64,000 nt of DNA from Paralvinella palmiformis. Taxonomy: Eukaryota > Annelida > Polychaeta > Terebellida > Alvinellidae. The translations under genes and the position numbers were made by a program. Location of the stretch: assembly GCA_025642065.1 (NCBI GenBank), contig JAODUP010000330.1, positions 184,501 to 248,500 on the forward strand, read 5' to 3'. This document shows, in pieces, positions 41,570 through 51,903 of the stretch (positions within the stretch are counted from its first letter, which is position 1; every line of letters starts with the position of its first letter). Under the pieces are notes generated by a model, which ran no database searches, was not told where the DNA came from, and saw only the letters and a list, made by a program, of their open reading frames with translations.

Positions 41570-42347
41570 AACCTGCTCTTAACGCCACTTGTGGTGAGTC
41601 ACTGAAAGTGACGTTTATAGATAGGTGGAGCTTCCAGACAGGTTGAACTCCAGGCACTTATTAAAAGGTGGAACTTCCAATGACTAAACATAGTATATAT
41701 AGATATGCTATTTATTTATATTCATGTGTGTATATCTAATTGTTATAATATATTCATGTGTGTATATCTAATTGTTACAATATATGCATGTGTGTATAAC
41801 TAATTGTTAAGTGTGCAAGTTGGCATATCAAAAGGATAATGTGATTAATTAGAAAATTTGCTGACAATTTATATCCAAAATATTTTGTAGAGATTGCAGT
41901 TACAATTTGCCTTTAGCAGTTTTCTATTTTTCACAGATTTTCCAGGTTTGTCTGTTTGGCGTTATGTGAGCCATTGTCCGACTGGGAGCTAATTAAATCA
42001 TTACTTTAATTGTCTTAAATGTCAGTTTGCTCATCAAAAATCAATTGTCTTTACATAACATAGTTAAGACACCGTCAGCGCAAAACTTCGTGCACACTCT
42101 CAGAGGCATGATCATTGGGGAAGAGCCATTATTGGTCAATATGTTGGTGGTGTGCGGCCAATAACAATCAGCGCCGGTATTATCACAACTGGCGGTTATT
42201 TGGCAGGTAATATTGTAGACCTAGGACCGCGAAACACTGGCCGTTGGCGGCATCGGCTCCAGACAGGTCAGTTTGAATGGGATTTGCATCGGGACTTTGG
42301 AATAGTGGCGCTTAGAGGAGGTGGCACGTCCAGACAGGTGGCGTTGT
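41570..42347. mobile_element. Possible pogo/Tigger-like non-autonomous element
   Basis: The left end 'cagtctaacctgctcttaac' follows a TA run and resembles pogo-group termini. The right end, read in reverse as 'gctcgacaacgccacctg', pairs with 'gctcttaacgccacttg' at the left. The motif 'tccagacaggt' recurs near both ends. The right terminus seems to be cut by the SINE at 42348. No transposase was seen. Confidence 0.45.
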
Positions 42348-42645
42348 CGAGCCGTGATAGCGCAGTTAGTTAGAGCGTAGAACTCGTAGCCGAAGGGTTG
42401 CGGGTTCCAATCTCTCCGGGAGCTGCAATGTTGTCATTTGGCGACTGGTTCACTCATCCATAAGGACGCGATGGCTATGTGTTTTGAGTAACGTTTTGCG
42501 CCTATAATGGCAGCATGCGTTGTATGCTTCCTTGGGAGTTGAGGCGTGTACTGGGTGGAAACAGGTCTGAGTCAGGGATAATAATACTGTACAGCGCATC
42601 AGAACAGGGTTACCTGGTTCTGGCGCTATATAAACATGCATTGTT
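42348..42645 (+). mobile_element. tRNA-derived SINE, family D
   Basis: The head 'gccgtgatagcgcagttagt' followed by 'tagagcgtagaactcg', with a B-box 'gggttccaatctc', is tRNA-like. The 3' end, 'ggttctggcgctatataaa', is a tail type seen in several marine animal SINEs. It is not an intact tRNA gene because no acceptor stem can be closed. One copy was seen. Confidence 0.72.
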
Positions 42646-42689
42646 ATATATATATTATATAGGAACAGGTTATAGACTGTATATATATA

Positions 42690-42830
42690 TATATCCAGTA
42701 ATTTTTTTCGTACTAAAACGAATCCCTACGGTACACAAAGATGAAGACCTACAGCTTGTGATGTTTTATCCGTAACTGGAACACACCAAGTTCTGTTGGT
42801 GAGATACAATTTTATCCAGGTCAAGGTATT
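42690..42830 (-). pseudogene. L2/CR1-like LINE RT fragment, left part
   Basis: On the plus strand 'gatgttttatccgtaactgg' and 'aacacaccaagttctgttgg' match 6930-6955 in the first copy, which is the block just before the GVPQGS motif. Together with 40975-41463 it is one LINE copy split by about 1.2 kb of later insertions. Confidence 0.7.
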
Positions 42831-43217
42831 TTCCATGACAATTCTAGTTGAAACATTTTCCCATTAAATTTATCGTTGTTTATGTGGTTTGTAGTTAGAG
42901 GTAAAGTTAAGATGTGTGGTGGGCGTTTTTCTGTAGCAGACCATATACTGGTTGTTTTTATGAAGTCGAGACTTGGTCTTTTACAGGCAGAATTGGCTCA
43001 TAGATTTGACTTCGTATTAACTATTGTATCTAATGTTTATAGATAGTATGGCCAGATAGAAATAACATAAGAAATCAGGTGTTTTTATGTTTCAGAAGAA
43101 AATTTTGAGATTGTATTTGTCTTACAGACTGCAATGACATCGTTATGGAGAGACCAAGTAATTTAACTGCCCATACTCAAACTATAAGCATAATAACGAA
43201 TGCAACAAAGTTGGCAA

Positions 43218-43320
43218 GTTTATGACACGATGTAAAAAAACCACGGATTGATCCAGGGTTTATGACGTCATGTCATAAACAGATTTATGATGGTTTATGA
43301 CATGATAGCGTCATAAACTG
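43218..43320. promoter_or_regulatory. Cluster of inverted TTTATGAC motifs with a CRE palindrome
   Basis: TTTATGAC or its complement occurs at least five times in about 100 bp. One pair forms GTTTATGACGTCATGTCATA, which contains TGACGTCA, the consensus CREB/ATF palindrome. No gene start is close by, so a regulatory role is only a possibility. The motifs may equally be arms of a degraded hairpin element. Confidence 0.4.
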
Positions 43321-43655
43321 TCCAAAACAAGTATATAAGTATAGGCATAGCCAACATGACATTTTTCCGAGATATACCCGAAGAGTAGTTTTTAGAATGG
43401 CTTTAATTATTAGACTATAGTAATCATACACTGGTATTGTTTGTAACCAAAATCAATTGTCTTGATTAGTCTGCCATTTGTTTCTAGAGCTTAGGGGGGG
43501 GGGCAGTTTTAATTTAATAGAACTATTCATTAATTGGATGATAAGCAAGACACTGCATGCCCTCTTGGGCTGGTGTTTATCTGTGGCTGACCATGCAGTG
43601 ACAGTGGCTTCACTTAATGATCCTCCGTGTGGCGAGAGCTAACGATATCGGCTAC

Positions 43656-43795
43656 CAGACATGGGATCAATTCAATTCCGGAATTTGTTTTTAATGGAAT
43701 TGATGAATTTGGAATGGGAATTGAAGTTTGCTACAAAAAAATTAAATCCACATGTTAATTTACCATTTAATTTTTTAATTCAGAAATAATCACAC
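43656..43795. mobile_element. hAT-1 terminal region, copy with transposase remains
   Basis: It begins with the family terminus CAGACATGGGATCAATTCAA and continues through 'gttaatttaccatttaattt', also found in the other hAT-1 copies. It leads directly into the hAT transposase fragment on the minus strand, so this is the 3' end of a formerly autonomous element. The 5' end of the element was not found. Confidence 0.78.
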
Positions 43796-44115
43796 TTGGA
43801 AAAGTGATGTGAGCGTGTACGTGTTAAAGCTCTGACGACACTGTATGCACATTCCGGACAACGGAAACACTCTCTCGGAATTAACATCGCTGTATGGCAA
43901 GTTGAGAACAGCGACGATTACCGCATCTGTCCCACTGTCATCTTTATCTTCATGATTACACCCCAGTAACACCTTCTTCCATGCTGATCTCGGTGTCCTC
44001 CGTAAGCTGGTACCTCAAATTCTCCTTTGAAGACCTCTTTGTCAACAACAGGAAGAAATCGTTCAGCCAGACTAACAATTGGGGCATACATTAGTTCATC
44101 CCGTTTGGGTGAGTC
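43790..44115 (-). pseudogene. hAT transposase C-terminal (dimerisation) fragment
   Basis: The minus frame ending at 43790 reads 'VAVLNLPYSDVNSERVFPLS' and then 'RQSFNTYTLTSLFQV'. The first fits the hATC pattern of small residue, P-x-S, then ERVFS; the second fits the R-x-S-L-x-x-x-T-L motif. Upstream, in two other frames, are 'DELMYAPIVSLAERFLPVVD' and 'YQLTEDTEISME', so two frameshifts are present. The N-terminal BED finger and catalytic region are missing. The transposase would have cut at the CAGACATGGG termini found on the MITEs in this window. Confidence 0.75.
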
Positions 44116-44659
44116 ATTCCAAATGATGATATTCTTAACTCAAATACAGTGGTGAAGTGCATATGCTTTATTACATAGTTCTTATTAATTTTCTGGTATT
44201 TACAGTAGGACATATTTAAATTATATTTACACATTATAAATTAATGAACGAGTTTAATATTGATGTTTGCCAGTATTACAAATCAATAACTCATTTAATA
44301 TGTGGTTTATTGGTTTCTTTCTTTGATCAATACTGATAGAATAAATTTAGCACATGTCGTTTTTCTTGTGTTTGATTTGGGTAATATTTATTTGTATATG
44401 TTACATATTTAATAGTGTTGTTCCGTTATTTTGTTTTGACCAGTTGGGGGGGGGGGTGTCTTGTTCATACTAATTTATAAATGTTTGATCCAAGCTGCTG
44501 TCAATGGCCATTAGATCATATATATTTGAAAAGCCTTTTTTAAATAACTTCTTTCGTAGAAAACATTATACCATTTATCATTACTGTTGATATTTTGTTG
44601 ATAAATTCAATTGATTTAAATACCTCTGTTGAGACACATTTTCAAGAAATGTGATTTAG
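44116..44659. other. Unassigned sequence
   Basis: Contains a poly-G run at about 44446-44456. No family was recognised. Confidence 0.5.
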
Positions 44660-44836
44660 GTGTCTCCGTCACCTAAATGGTAGGGTGGCTGGCTACATAT
44701 CCATGGCATCTGGGTTCAAATTGCGGGTGGTTATGTCAGAGGGGTGTTTCATCTTTCAGTTCGCCTCATCATCTCTGGAGGTTGTTCGACTCAATTAGCC
44801 TACCATGTGCACAAAATCGACGGCAAAACAGCCACG
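44660..44836 (+). mobile_element. SINE family A, diverged copy
   Basis: The head 'gtgtctccgtcacctaaatg' and B-box 'gggttcaaattgcg' are followed by the family body 'ggtgtttcatctttcagttc', 'ctggaggttgttcgactcaa' and 'tagcctaccatgtgcacaaa'. It is among the most diverged copies and lacks the ATC tail. Confidence 0.75.
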
Positions 44837-44916
44837 TTTAAAATAGCTACATTCAGCCTACTAAGCCATTTGTATTTTTCTGCTAGCAGAAATATACAGG
44901 AAACACACACACACAC

Positions 44917-44945
44917 ACACACACCAACACAAACGACACAACAGT
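44917..44945. repeat. (CA)n microsatellite
   Basis: CA repeats with a few substitutions. Confidence 0.95.
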
Positions 44946-45638
44946 AGAAACAAAATGGTTACAAATCATTTAAAGCTGTACATCAATGAGGCAAAACAGC
45001 TGATTAAGATAGGTATTAATACAGAAGATGATATTAACATTTGGCTAACAATCGGTACACGAACCAATTTGATCTCACAATGCAATTAGAAAGTCACCAG
45101 ATCACTGAAATTAATAATAACCATTCTTGAACTCCGTTTACATGGACACGTTTTAACGATAGTTAACTGTCAGCATGTAACCACAAAAACATAAAATTAA
45201 ACATGTAACGCCGACACTCATCTAGACGATATGCAAGCTGTTATAAATTCTGTAACAAATCTATAGTTCACATCTTGGTAATACCTCTGTGCTGTAGCAA
45301 GCAGACCAATTACCAGATGCTTCCAAATGTGTATCCGATCTTGCTGCAAATGGCTTGAAGCAAACCTGAACACAATCTTCCTCAGATTGGCGTTGGCTGT
45401 TTTAATCAACGGATTTTCATGTTAAATTAGTACATAAGATGTTGTAGGTGCTAATTGAAAGATAATTATTGCCACTTTGGTCGTGTAACTTCAACAGATG
45501 GACAGTAATATGTTTTTGTAATTGATATAACAGGAGTGTATAATATGACTTACGTAAACTGTAGATAAAGTTTAGGTCAGTTCAGTAGAATGTTGGAAAA
45601 CAAGATTTTATGGACTGTTAACAAAGGGTAGTTTGTTA

Positions 45639-45644
<6 letters not shown>

Positions 45645-45676
<32 letters not shown>
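45645..45676. repeat. (TA)n microsatellite
   Basis: Pure TA run. Confidence 0.96.
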
Positions 45677-45678
<2 letters not shown>

Positions 45679-45935
45679 CAATGTAGGATATTTGGTATTG
45701 GATACATAATGGATATATGAAATATCCACAGCTGTGCAGACAATAATAGACATTTTCACACATTGTTATAAATATGCCACAGAACACCTAGCATTAGAGT
45801 TTAGAACCATTTCATTCACGTTTATAAGCAAACTAGAGCCAAGATAAAACTCTCTGACATATGATGTCGCACATGATGTTACTTCAGAGAAAATCTACTG
45901 TGTGTAGGCCCAGATATATCACTGACACAGTGTGG

Positions 45936-46145
45936 AAAAGGCTCAAATGGATTACGATATAACACCGGGAAAAACAAAAGGCTCAAATGGGTTACGATAT
46001 AACACTGGGAAAAACAAAAGGCTCAAATGGGTTACCATATAACACTGGGAAAAACAAAAGGCTCAAATGGGTTACGATATAACACTCTGGAAAAAACAAA
46101 AGGCTCAAATGGGTTACCATATATACCACTGGGAAAAACAAAAAC
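45936..46145. repeat. 40-bp tandem repeat, about five copies
   Basis: The unit is AAAAGGCTCAAATGGGTTAC followed by GATATAACACTGGGAAAAAC. Copies differ at a few positions (gat/cat, ccg/ctg) and two carry small insertions. It lies about 370 bp downstream of the PFDN6 stop codon. The open frame through it on the plus strand is an artefact. Confidence 0.93.
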
Positions 46146-46517
46146 ATTCAAAACAAGCCAGATGAGAAAAGGCATCAGCATCCAGGAAGGCTCATCATTA
46201 TGCACATCTAGGCAATTACAAGATTAAAAAATACAAAAAACACCTATTTCAATTGTTTTGGGGCATATTTAATATATGAAAGCATGGACTCATTGAACAG
46301 ACAATTATATATATATATATATAAAGCCTCACCCCCAATAAATAAATGGCACAGGTGAGTCGCAAGGTTCTATATATATGTCTCGTTAAGGTAAACACTC
46401 ATTCATAATTATCTAATAAAAAAACATCACAGCTTATTAAAGCTTCAAATATCTTCTGTAGTTTGCCAAGTTAGAATTACATTGAGTGAAATGACAACTC
46501 GTTCGGATCGACACACT

Positions 46518-46638
46518 TTATGCTCGCGTTGCTGCCTTAACCTGAGACTGCTGAAACTGGTGCTGTAATTTTTGGAGATTTTCTCTATGTGAATCCTGCT
46601 TCTTTTCCAGATCTTTAATCAAGCAATCGTGCTTTTTC
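46518..46638 (-). CDS. PFDN6: Prefoldin subunit 6, exon 4 (C-terminal, with stop)
   Basis: After an acceptor 'tttttttatag' the exon completes a Leu codon and encodes KKHDCLIKDLEKKQDSHREN, then LQKLQHQFQQSQVKAATRA and a stop at 46518. This is the second helix of the prefoldin coiled coil. It matches the known C-terminal pattern of PFDN6, with Gln/Leu heptads and an Ala-rich end. Prefoldin is the cytosolic six-subunit chaperone that hands unfolded actin and tubulin to the chaperonin CCT, and PFDN6 is one of its beta-type subunits. The 4-exon model gives 126 residues, close to the 129 of the human protein. Confidence 0.92.
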
Positions 46639-46885
46639 CTATAAAAAAAGACAGACAGACTGTGATTTTTCATAATATTAGAACACGATGAAATTATGAC
46701 GGCACGTTTAAACTAATTATAATTACTGTGTTTTTGTACAAAGCATAATATGAAGCTGACTAAAAAGGTGGAGTTATAATTGAATGACAGTCATCAATAT
46801 AAACAATATGTGTGAATTTGAATAAAGACACCTAGAATCTCTCGCGCGCACACGCACACACACACGACATAATTTTGTTGCAAAA

Positions 46886-46912
46886 GGAATCATATATACT
46901 ATATATGATTCC
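46886..46912. repeat. Perfect 27-nt palindrome
   Basis: GGAATCATATATA, one central C, then the exact complement TATATATGATTCC. It lies in PFDN6 intron 3, just downstream of a CA-rich run (46848-46866). Confidence 0.85.
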
Positions 46913-47205
46913 TATATAATATAGTGGATAATTACAACTTCAACTATTGATAATTGTACCAGAATTGATTCTCATAATATAACCATAATTGTAAATTTGC
47001 CATTAACAATAACTATAATGATAACTGACTTTTAACTGTGGTCACTTAAACACCAATCAACTGAAATCATAGCTAATAACAAAAGAACTATTTTACCCAA
47101 TGACCCATCATAAATTAACTAGCACTGATGTCTAAAGACTCCATAAATATGGCACATGGTGTACACAAATTCCCCTGACAATGACTAAACAATATTTTGA
47201 CATTG

Positions 47206-47404
47206 GTTTATTGATGATGATCATTATTGATGTTTTACGGCCACTTTTGTACACATGATAGGCTAAATGGGCCGAGCGACCTCCAAAGGTAATGAAGCGA
47301 AGTCAAAGATGAAACACCCTTCAGATAGGCCCATGCCAAGATTTGAACTTGGGTAGTAGTGATCTGCGGTCCAATGCTCTACCAATTAGACCACGGTGGC
47401 ACCC
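47206..47404 (-). mobile_element. SINE family A, minus-strand copy in PFDN6 intron 3
   Basis: Read on the minus strand: a tRNA-like head 'gccaccgtggtctaattggt' and 'agagcattggaccgcagatc', a B-box 'agttcaaatcttgg', the family body, and 'ccgtaaaacatcaataatga' with an ATC tail. It has the best-preserved tRNA-like head of the family. Confidence 0.85.
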
Positions 47405-47570
47405 AAGATTAGATTATGACAGAATCTTGTAGTATAGAGCCAGAAATTCACACACTACACTGACAGCATCAGTATGCGGCAACGTTATTTAACAATGAAA
47501 ACGAAAGGGCCCCATTTCAGTAGACTCCCACCACTTCTATAAAAATCTGGTAGACAGAATATCTACTGGC

Positions 47571-47596
47571 ACACACACACACAGACACACACAACG
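47571..47596. repeat. (CA)n microsatellite
   Basis: CA repeats with one interruption. Confidence 0.93.
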
Positions 47597-48506
47597 TGTA
47601 TCTAAAAAGAAACAGTAAAATTAAAACAAAATTACTCATACATAGACAAGTGGGATAGCAAGCAACATATACAGTTCAAATGTATTGGCCACTGCATAAG
47701 CCAGGCTAAAGGATGAAACACCCAACAGACGTCGTTATCATTTAGAGCTGACCTAAAGACACAAAGATCTACAGCACTGTGTACTAGCAACTATATTAAG
47801 GAGGCGCCCAGGACCAGTGGAGATACAAAATTGGTGCAGACATATTTTAGTTTGATAATGAACCTACACTTATCGTGAACTTATTCATTTCAAATTTAAA
47901 ACTAATAATATTGAAATAAGGAATAGAAATTAATAGGAAAGGAAACTTTCAACACTTGAGATGAATGTAATGTGTGGCTACATTTAGTAGCGAGTCAGTA
48001 AAGGTCCAACACGATAACTTGCCAATATATACACATTGTGGTGATAAAGTATACATTAGGCAAAATATTTCATACACTTTCTCCAGTAAACGAGATGCAG
48101 ATATGGAATACATGTGCGAATGTGGTTTGTTTCATCAACAAGGTATCTCCGTGTCATGCTAGACCACTATTCATTTGACATAATAAACGACATGGTCACG
48201 ATTCACCAGAAGTCAACATCACATTGTAGACTCTTCTAATGAATTTTGCCCGAGACTTAAAAGGTGATAGATGTCCTCAAGGTATCATATATTGAAATCG
48301 TGAGATGATCATGTCATTAGTATGTCTACGGTTATCAGAACTGACATGGGATCCATAAGTATGTATCAACAACTGACTTAAACTATAAATTATTCAATGC
48401 ATTTTTTGCATTTCCCCTCATATTCAAATAAACAAGCTCTCACCATTTAACAAGTTTGCGTTAATATTCTATTACTGGCTTAAATGATTGAGTTTGTGTT
48501 GGTATA

Positions 48507-48510
<4 letters not shown>

Positions 48511-48580
<70 letters not shown>
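48511..48580. repeat. Two adjacent (TA)n runs
   Basis: Two TA runs separated by 'ttgtca', together about 70 bp. Confidence 0.96.
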
Positions 48581-48581
<1 letters not shown>

Positions 48582-48744
48582 CATATAAAATGAACCAAAT
48601 TCTTAAAACGTTCCTACCTGACCACTTGAGATTGTATCACCTATCATGTATAAAATGACCACAGGCACAATTTGTAAGTTTCACTAAAACATATTTTCAG
48701 AGTTACACCACTTTGAAGTGCTAATTATGCCGCTTTAGAAATTG

Positions 48745-49570
48745 TGCCTATTTTTTTTTGGGGGGGGGGGGGAAATCGGCTTAATGGCCGATGCTATTTC
48801 AGTGTCAAGAAATCCAGTCATTGGGAGAAAATATTTCAGTGTGTTAGCAGCCATCTAGACTCTAGATCTAGATAGATCCAAAGGACATCAATTGTTATTT
48901 TTATTTAAACTCGTGTAGTCATGGAGTGAAAATAGAAGTGAAACAAGTTGATGATAATTATACATGGCTTTATAATGAAAATCAATATTTATATGTAGAA
49001 TTATCTGATTTTTGTAATTATGGAAGGTGTCGATAACAAGACAACTAGTACCCAAGACCGTACCCAAGAGCTTTGTATTTCATTCATTTGGCGGCATAAA
49101 CATTAGGTATTTAGGGTGCCTCATATAGATATTTTGTTGGGGCATATTTATACTAATAATGGCATAATTACTGATTAATTAATTTATTTTCAATGGAGAG
49201 TTATAGTTACTAACTGACCTCATATACTGGTAATTTACATTGTCTTGGTTATTGCCACGTTAGTAACTAAAACGTATCATCAAAGGGTCAGTAGACGAGT
49301 AGTAATTGACAATATGTTTAATTACTTCTAAGTCACTGACTTCATATACGGTTCATTGAATGTTTAATCACGCCATTAATTTAAGTTTGAGGTCCTACGT
49401 GTGCGCTAACAGTTTGTGTAAATGATCGTTACAATTTGCCTTGATCTATTGACAGTATACAAAACACATTGGTATGAATAACGAATTATGAAAAAAAAAA
49501 ATTTAATATTTTTAGGTCGGCTTAATGGACGGTGCTACCATAAATTGTGATATTTTTGACCTAAAAACGG
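48745..49570. mobile_element. TA-flanked MITE, family 'CCGTAGG', second copy inverted
   Basis: Over about 800 bp this is the reverse complement of 39590-40557. Shared stretches include 'gtgtcaagaaatccagtcat', 'aacaagttgatgataattat' and 'gacagtatacaaaacacatt'. The left terminus is lost at a poly-G tract. At the right end about 19 bp of the terminal repeat (gcttaatggccgggaccta) is missing, so neither terminus is intact. It sits in PFDN6 intron 3. Confidence 0.85.
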
Positions 49571-49904
49571 TATGTTGATGAATATTTGACCACTGAAAGG
49601 GAAACACACTAGATTTATCATATCTACTCTGGTTTACTCGTATACATGTCAGCAAGGAAATGCCTCGTCTCTTGTGGTAGTAGTTCTAGTAGTAGAAGAA
49701 TTGTACAAGTAGTTCATTATAACTAATATAAGAGAGCTGAGAAATGCCTAGAGGAGGCCGAGTTAAAACCTTAGCTGAATATAAATGGAACAGATGGATT
49801 GTTAGAGAAGATGTGGTGTGTCACCTTCATCAACTTCAGTCAATCATTCAACAATGGAATAATGTCTGAAAATGGACCACCAAAATCACCTTGGGGAAAA
49901 CACC

Positions 49905-50078
49905 GATATATTCTAAATTTAGAATATATGGCATATTCGGTGGAGAAAACTTTGCCAGTTGCCTGGCTGGATGAAAAACTCCTCCTACTACAGTGCCACA
50001 GCTGCGGCGCTAACCTGCAACCTCCCACAGAGAATGACCATAACCATAGGTAAATAGTCTCACCCTTCTACCCATGAT
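49905..50078 (-). mobile_element. Probable tRNA-derived SINE, family C, copy 1
   Basis: On the minus strand it begins 'catgggtagaagggtgagac', has 'aggttgcaggttagcgccgc' at the B-box position, then 'tcatccagccaggcaac', and ends in 'tattctaaatttagaatata'. The same unit, with a better B-box (aggttcgtgcctc), lies at 60585-60722. Confidence 0.6.
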
Positions 50079-50194
50079 GCCAAAGAGGCATACGTATATA
50101 AAGGTATATTTATGTTGTGCTGTGTACCCACTTAAATATCTACATGACAGCACATAAAGATCATATTTAATCCATATCTCCATCAGCAATCAAG

Positions 50195-50300
50195 TGAGTG
50201 AGTTGTTTGTTTAGTATCAATGCTGATCACAGATAGACATATGGCCGAGGGGTGACTCACTAGCGCACTCATCCCACAAACGCGAGTCCGGAGCCAGAAA
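50195..50300 (-). mobile_element. SINE family B, 3' fragment
   Basis: The minus strand reads 'tgagtcacccctcggccata', then 'tactaaacaaacaactcact', the same 3' body and tail type as 27205-27372. The head is lost or too diverged to recognise. Confidence 0.5.
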
Positions 50301-51134
50301 AATATTTCTACATCTTACCAGATCTTACTAGCCGAACAAATATTTTTACCAAAGAATTACTAGTCCGAGCAAAACTACACCTGGAGTCAACAGAGAATGC
50401 CAGATTCTCAAGTTGAGTGCATCTAGAGTAAATATCAAGATAAAAACAACGTACCCAAGAACCAACCCCTTCAAATATCTAATATTCATAGAAATATTCA
50501 AATGTTACATTGTAACTTTGGCTGTGAACCATTGCTTTAATTGGTCACTTCCTTTTTAAAAAGTCATCACAAAACCTTTGAAAAACCATAAAACAGAATA
50601 TACATAGTAATAGTGACTACATAGTTAATATTCTATAATTAACATCTATTATCTTAATGCCAATAATCTATTGACACTTTATATGACAAACCAAGAATAT
50701 TGAATAATATTCTCAGCAGGAATTATCAATAGCATCATTTGTCACAAAATATTTATTTTCCGCCATGTTTAAAGATGCGGTCGATTGATTGGTGTAATCC
50801 AATTTCAGAACGGCCGTGACCAGTATTTTGTTTTCAAACAATTTGTAAAATATATCAGAATATTATTTACCTAATACGTCAACATTCTAATATTTGTTGA
50901 TTTTTAGTGGGCATATTTCACAGAATGATTAGCACATTTTCACAAAGCTCTTGATGTGATCATGCAATAGAAATTCCGTGCATTTCTTTTACTATGAAGA
51001 GCTCCAAAACAGCTGAAATCAGTTGCACCAAAAAACTAACACAAGACTGCAGCATATTTTGCTTTGAAATGGCAGAAGTTTCTCATGGCGATTATTCGGC
51101 CAAAATTGCAAACGCCAGGAAAAATTTGCCTAAG

Positions 51135-51209
51135 TTATTATTTAACAGACAAATGACAATTACTTATTATAAAATGAAGTATGATTGTCATTTGTCTGTT
51201 AAATAATAA
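51135..51209. repeat. Perfect 26-bp inverted repeat (hairpin)
   Basis: The arms at 51135-51160 and 51184-51209 are exact inverted complements over 26 bp (core: ttaacagacaaatgacaat). The 23-nt loop itself starts TACTT and ends AAGTA, extending the pairing. It lies in PFDN6 intron 3, about 570 bp from exon 3. Confidence 0.95.
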
Positions 51210-51485
51210 TGCTATCAAACACACAATACACAATGTATGGTTATTTAAGAATGATAAATTCGCAGTGTTATTACTAGTTATTATATCACCAAATGGCATA
51301 TTGCATTTAGAGATGGAGGATCCCTACTAGAGGTGGGGTGGGGGTACTACTCCTGACCCCCCCCCCCGCCCCAACCTAGATCTGCTACTGTGGTTCATAT
51401 AAAAAAATAACAATGCACACAGGTCATGGTCATATAGCAAAACCTTCGCTAATTGTTTCCTGAGGTAAATATGTCATGTGTACAT

Positions 51486-51524
51486 TCTGTGTGTGTGTGC
51501 GCGCGCGCGCATGTGTCTGTGTGC
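51486..51524. repeat. (GT)n(GC)n alternating purine-pyrimidine tract
   Basis: GT repeats run into CGCGCGCGCG and then more GT. The strict purine-pyrimidine alternation is the type that can form Z-DNA. Confidence 0.9.
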
Positions 51525-51555
51525 ACTATGTTCAATGGGTTATTGCACAAAAAGA

Positions 51556-51729
51556 GGGGCACCTCTGTGGTCTAGTTGGTAGCGCATTGGATCACAGTTC
51601 AAATCTCAGCATGGGCAAATCTGAATGTTGTTTCATCTTTGACTTTACTTCATTACCTTTGGAGGTCACTCGGCCCATTGAGCCTACCATGTGCACAAAA
51701 GTGGCCGTAAAACATCAATCATCATCATC
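51556..51729 (+). mobile_element. SINE family A, young copy with perfect 12-bp duplication
   Basis: It is flanked by TGCACAAAAAGA on both sides (51544-51555 and 51730-51741), which fixes the insert as 174 bp. The head 'ggggcacctctgtggtctag' followed by 'ttggtagcgcattggatcac' is tRNA-like. The B-box 'gttcaaatctcag' follows, then the family body, and the tail is 'catcaatcatcatcatc'. It lies 50 bp downstream of PFDN6 exon 3 on the transcribed strand, inside intron 3 and antisense to the gene. Confidence 0.93.
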
Positions 51730-51778
51730 TGCACAAAAAGACATTCATCTTAATAACCATGGTGATAATAATACTCAC

Positions 51779-51903
51779 AGCTGTTCCGAGATGTAGTCTA
51801 TACGTTTCTGTACTGTCTGCTTAGCCTCATCTTGGTCCTGCTTCACCAGAACTGGCCCGATCATCTTATAAACTGTGGCACCCTCTTCCAGCCTGACCAA
51901 CTC
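51779..51903 (-). CDS. PFDN6: Prefoldin subunit 6, exon 3
   Basis: An acceptor 'tcacttgtag' precedes it and a donor 'cagct|gtgagt' follows. It encodes ELVRLEEGATVYKMIGPVLV and KQDQDEAKQTVQKRIDYISE plus Q. This central part holds the beta-hairpin and the signature 'VYK-IGPVLVKQ', the most conserved stretch of PFDN6. It leaves two bases (CT) that join the first base of exon 4 to make Leu. The exon is 125 nt. Confidence 0.95.

Noticed and set aside
42348..42420. A genuine tRNA gene
   Set aside because: A- and B-box are present but the acceptor stem cannot be closed and a SINE body with a typical tail follows.
45218..45409. 63-codon minus ORF (MIKTANANLRKIVFRF...)
   Set aside because: Composition is coding-like, but there is no family resemblance, no splice context and no second exon. 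Support is insufficient.
47340..47404. A genuine tRNA gene on the minus strand
   Set aside because: The tRNA-like head is followed by the SINE family A body and has an insertion in the anticodon-arm region, as in the other family copies.
51135..51209. A microRNA precursor
   Set aside because: The 26-bp perfect stem would fit a hairpin, but perfect pairing without mismatches is unusual for animal miRNAs and there is no expression evidence. Kept only as an inverted repeat.
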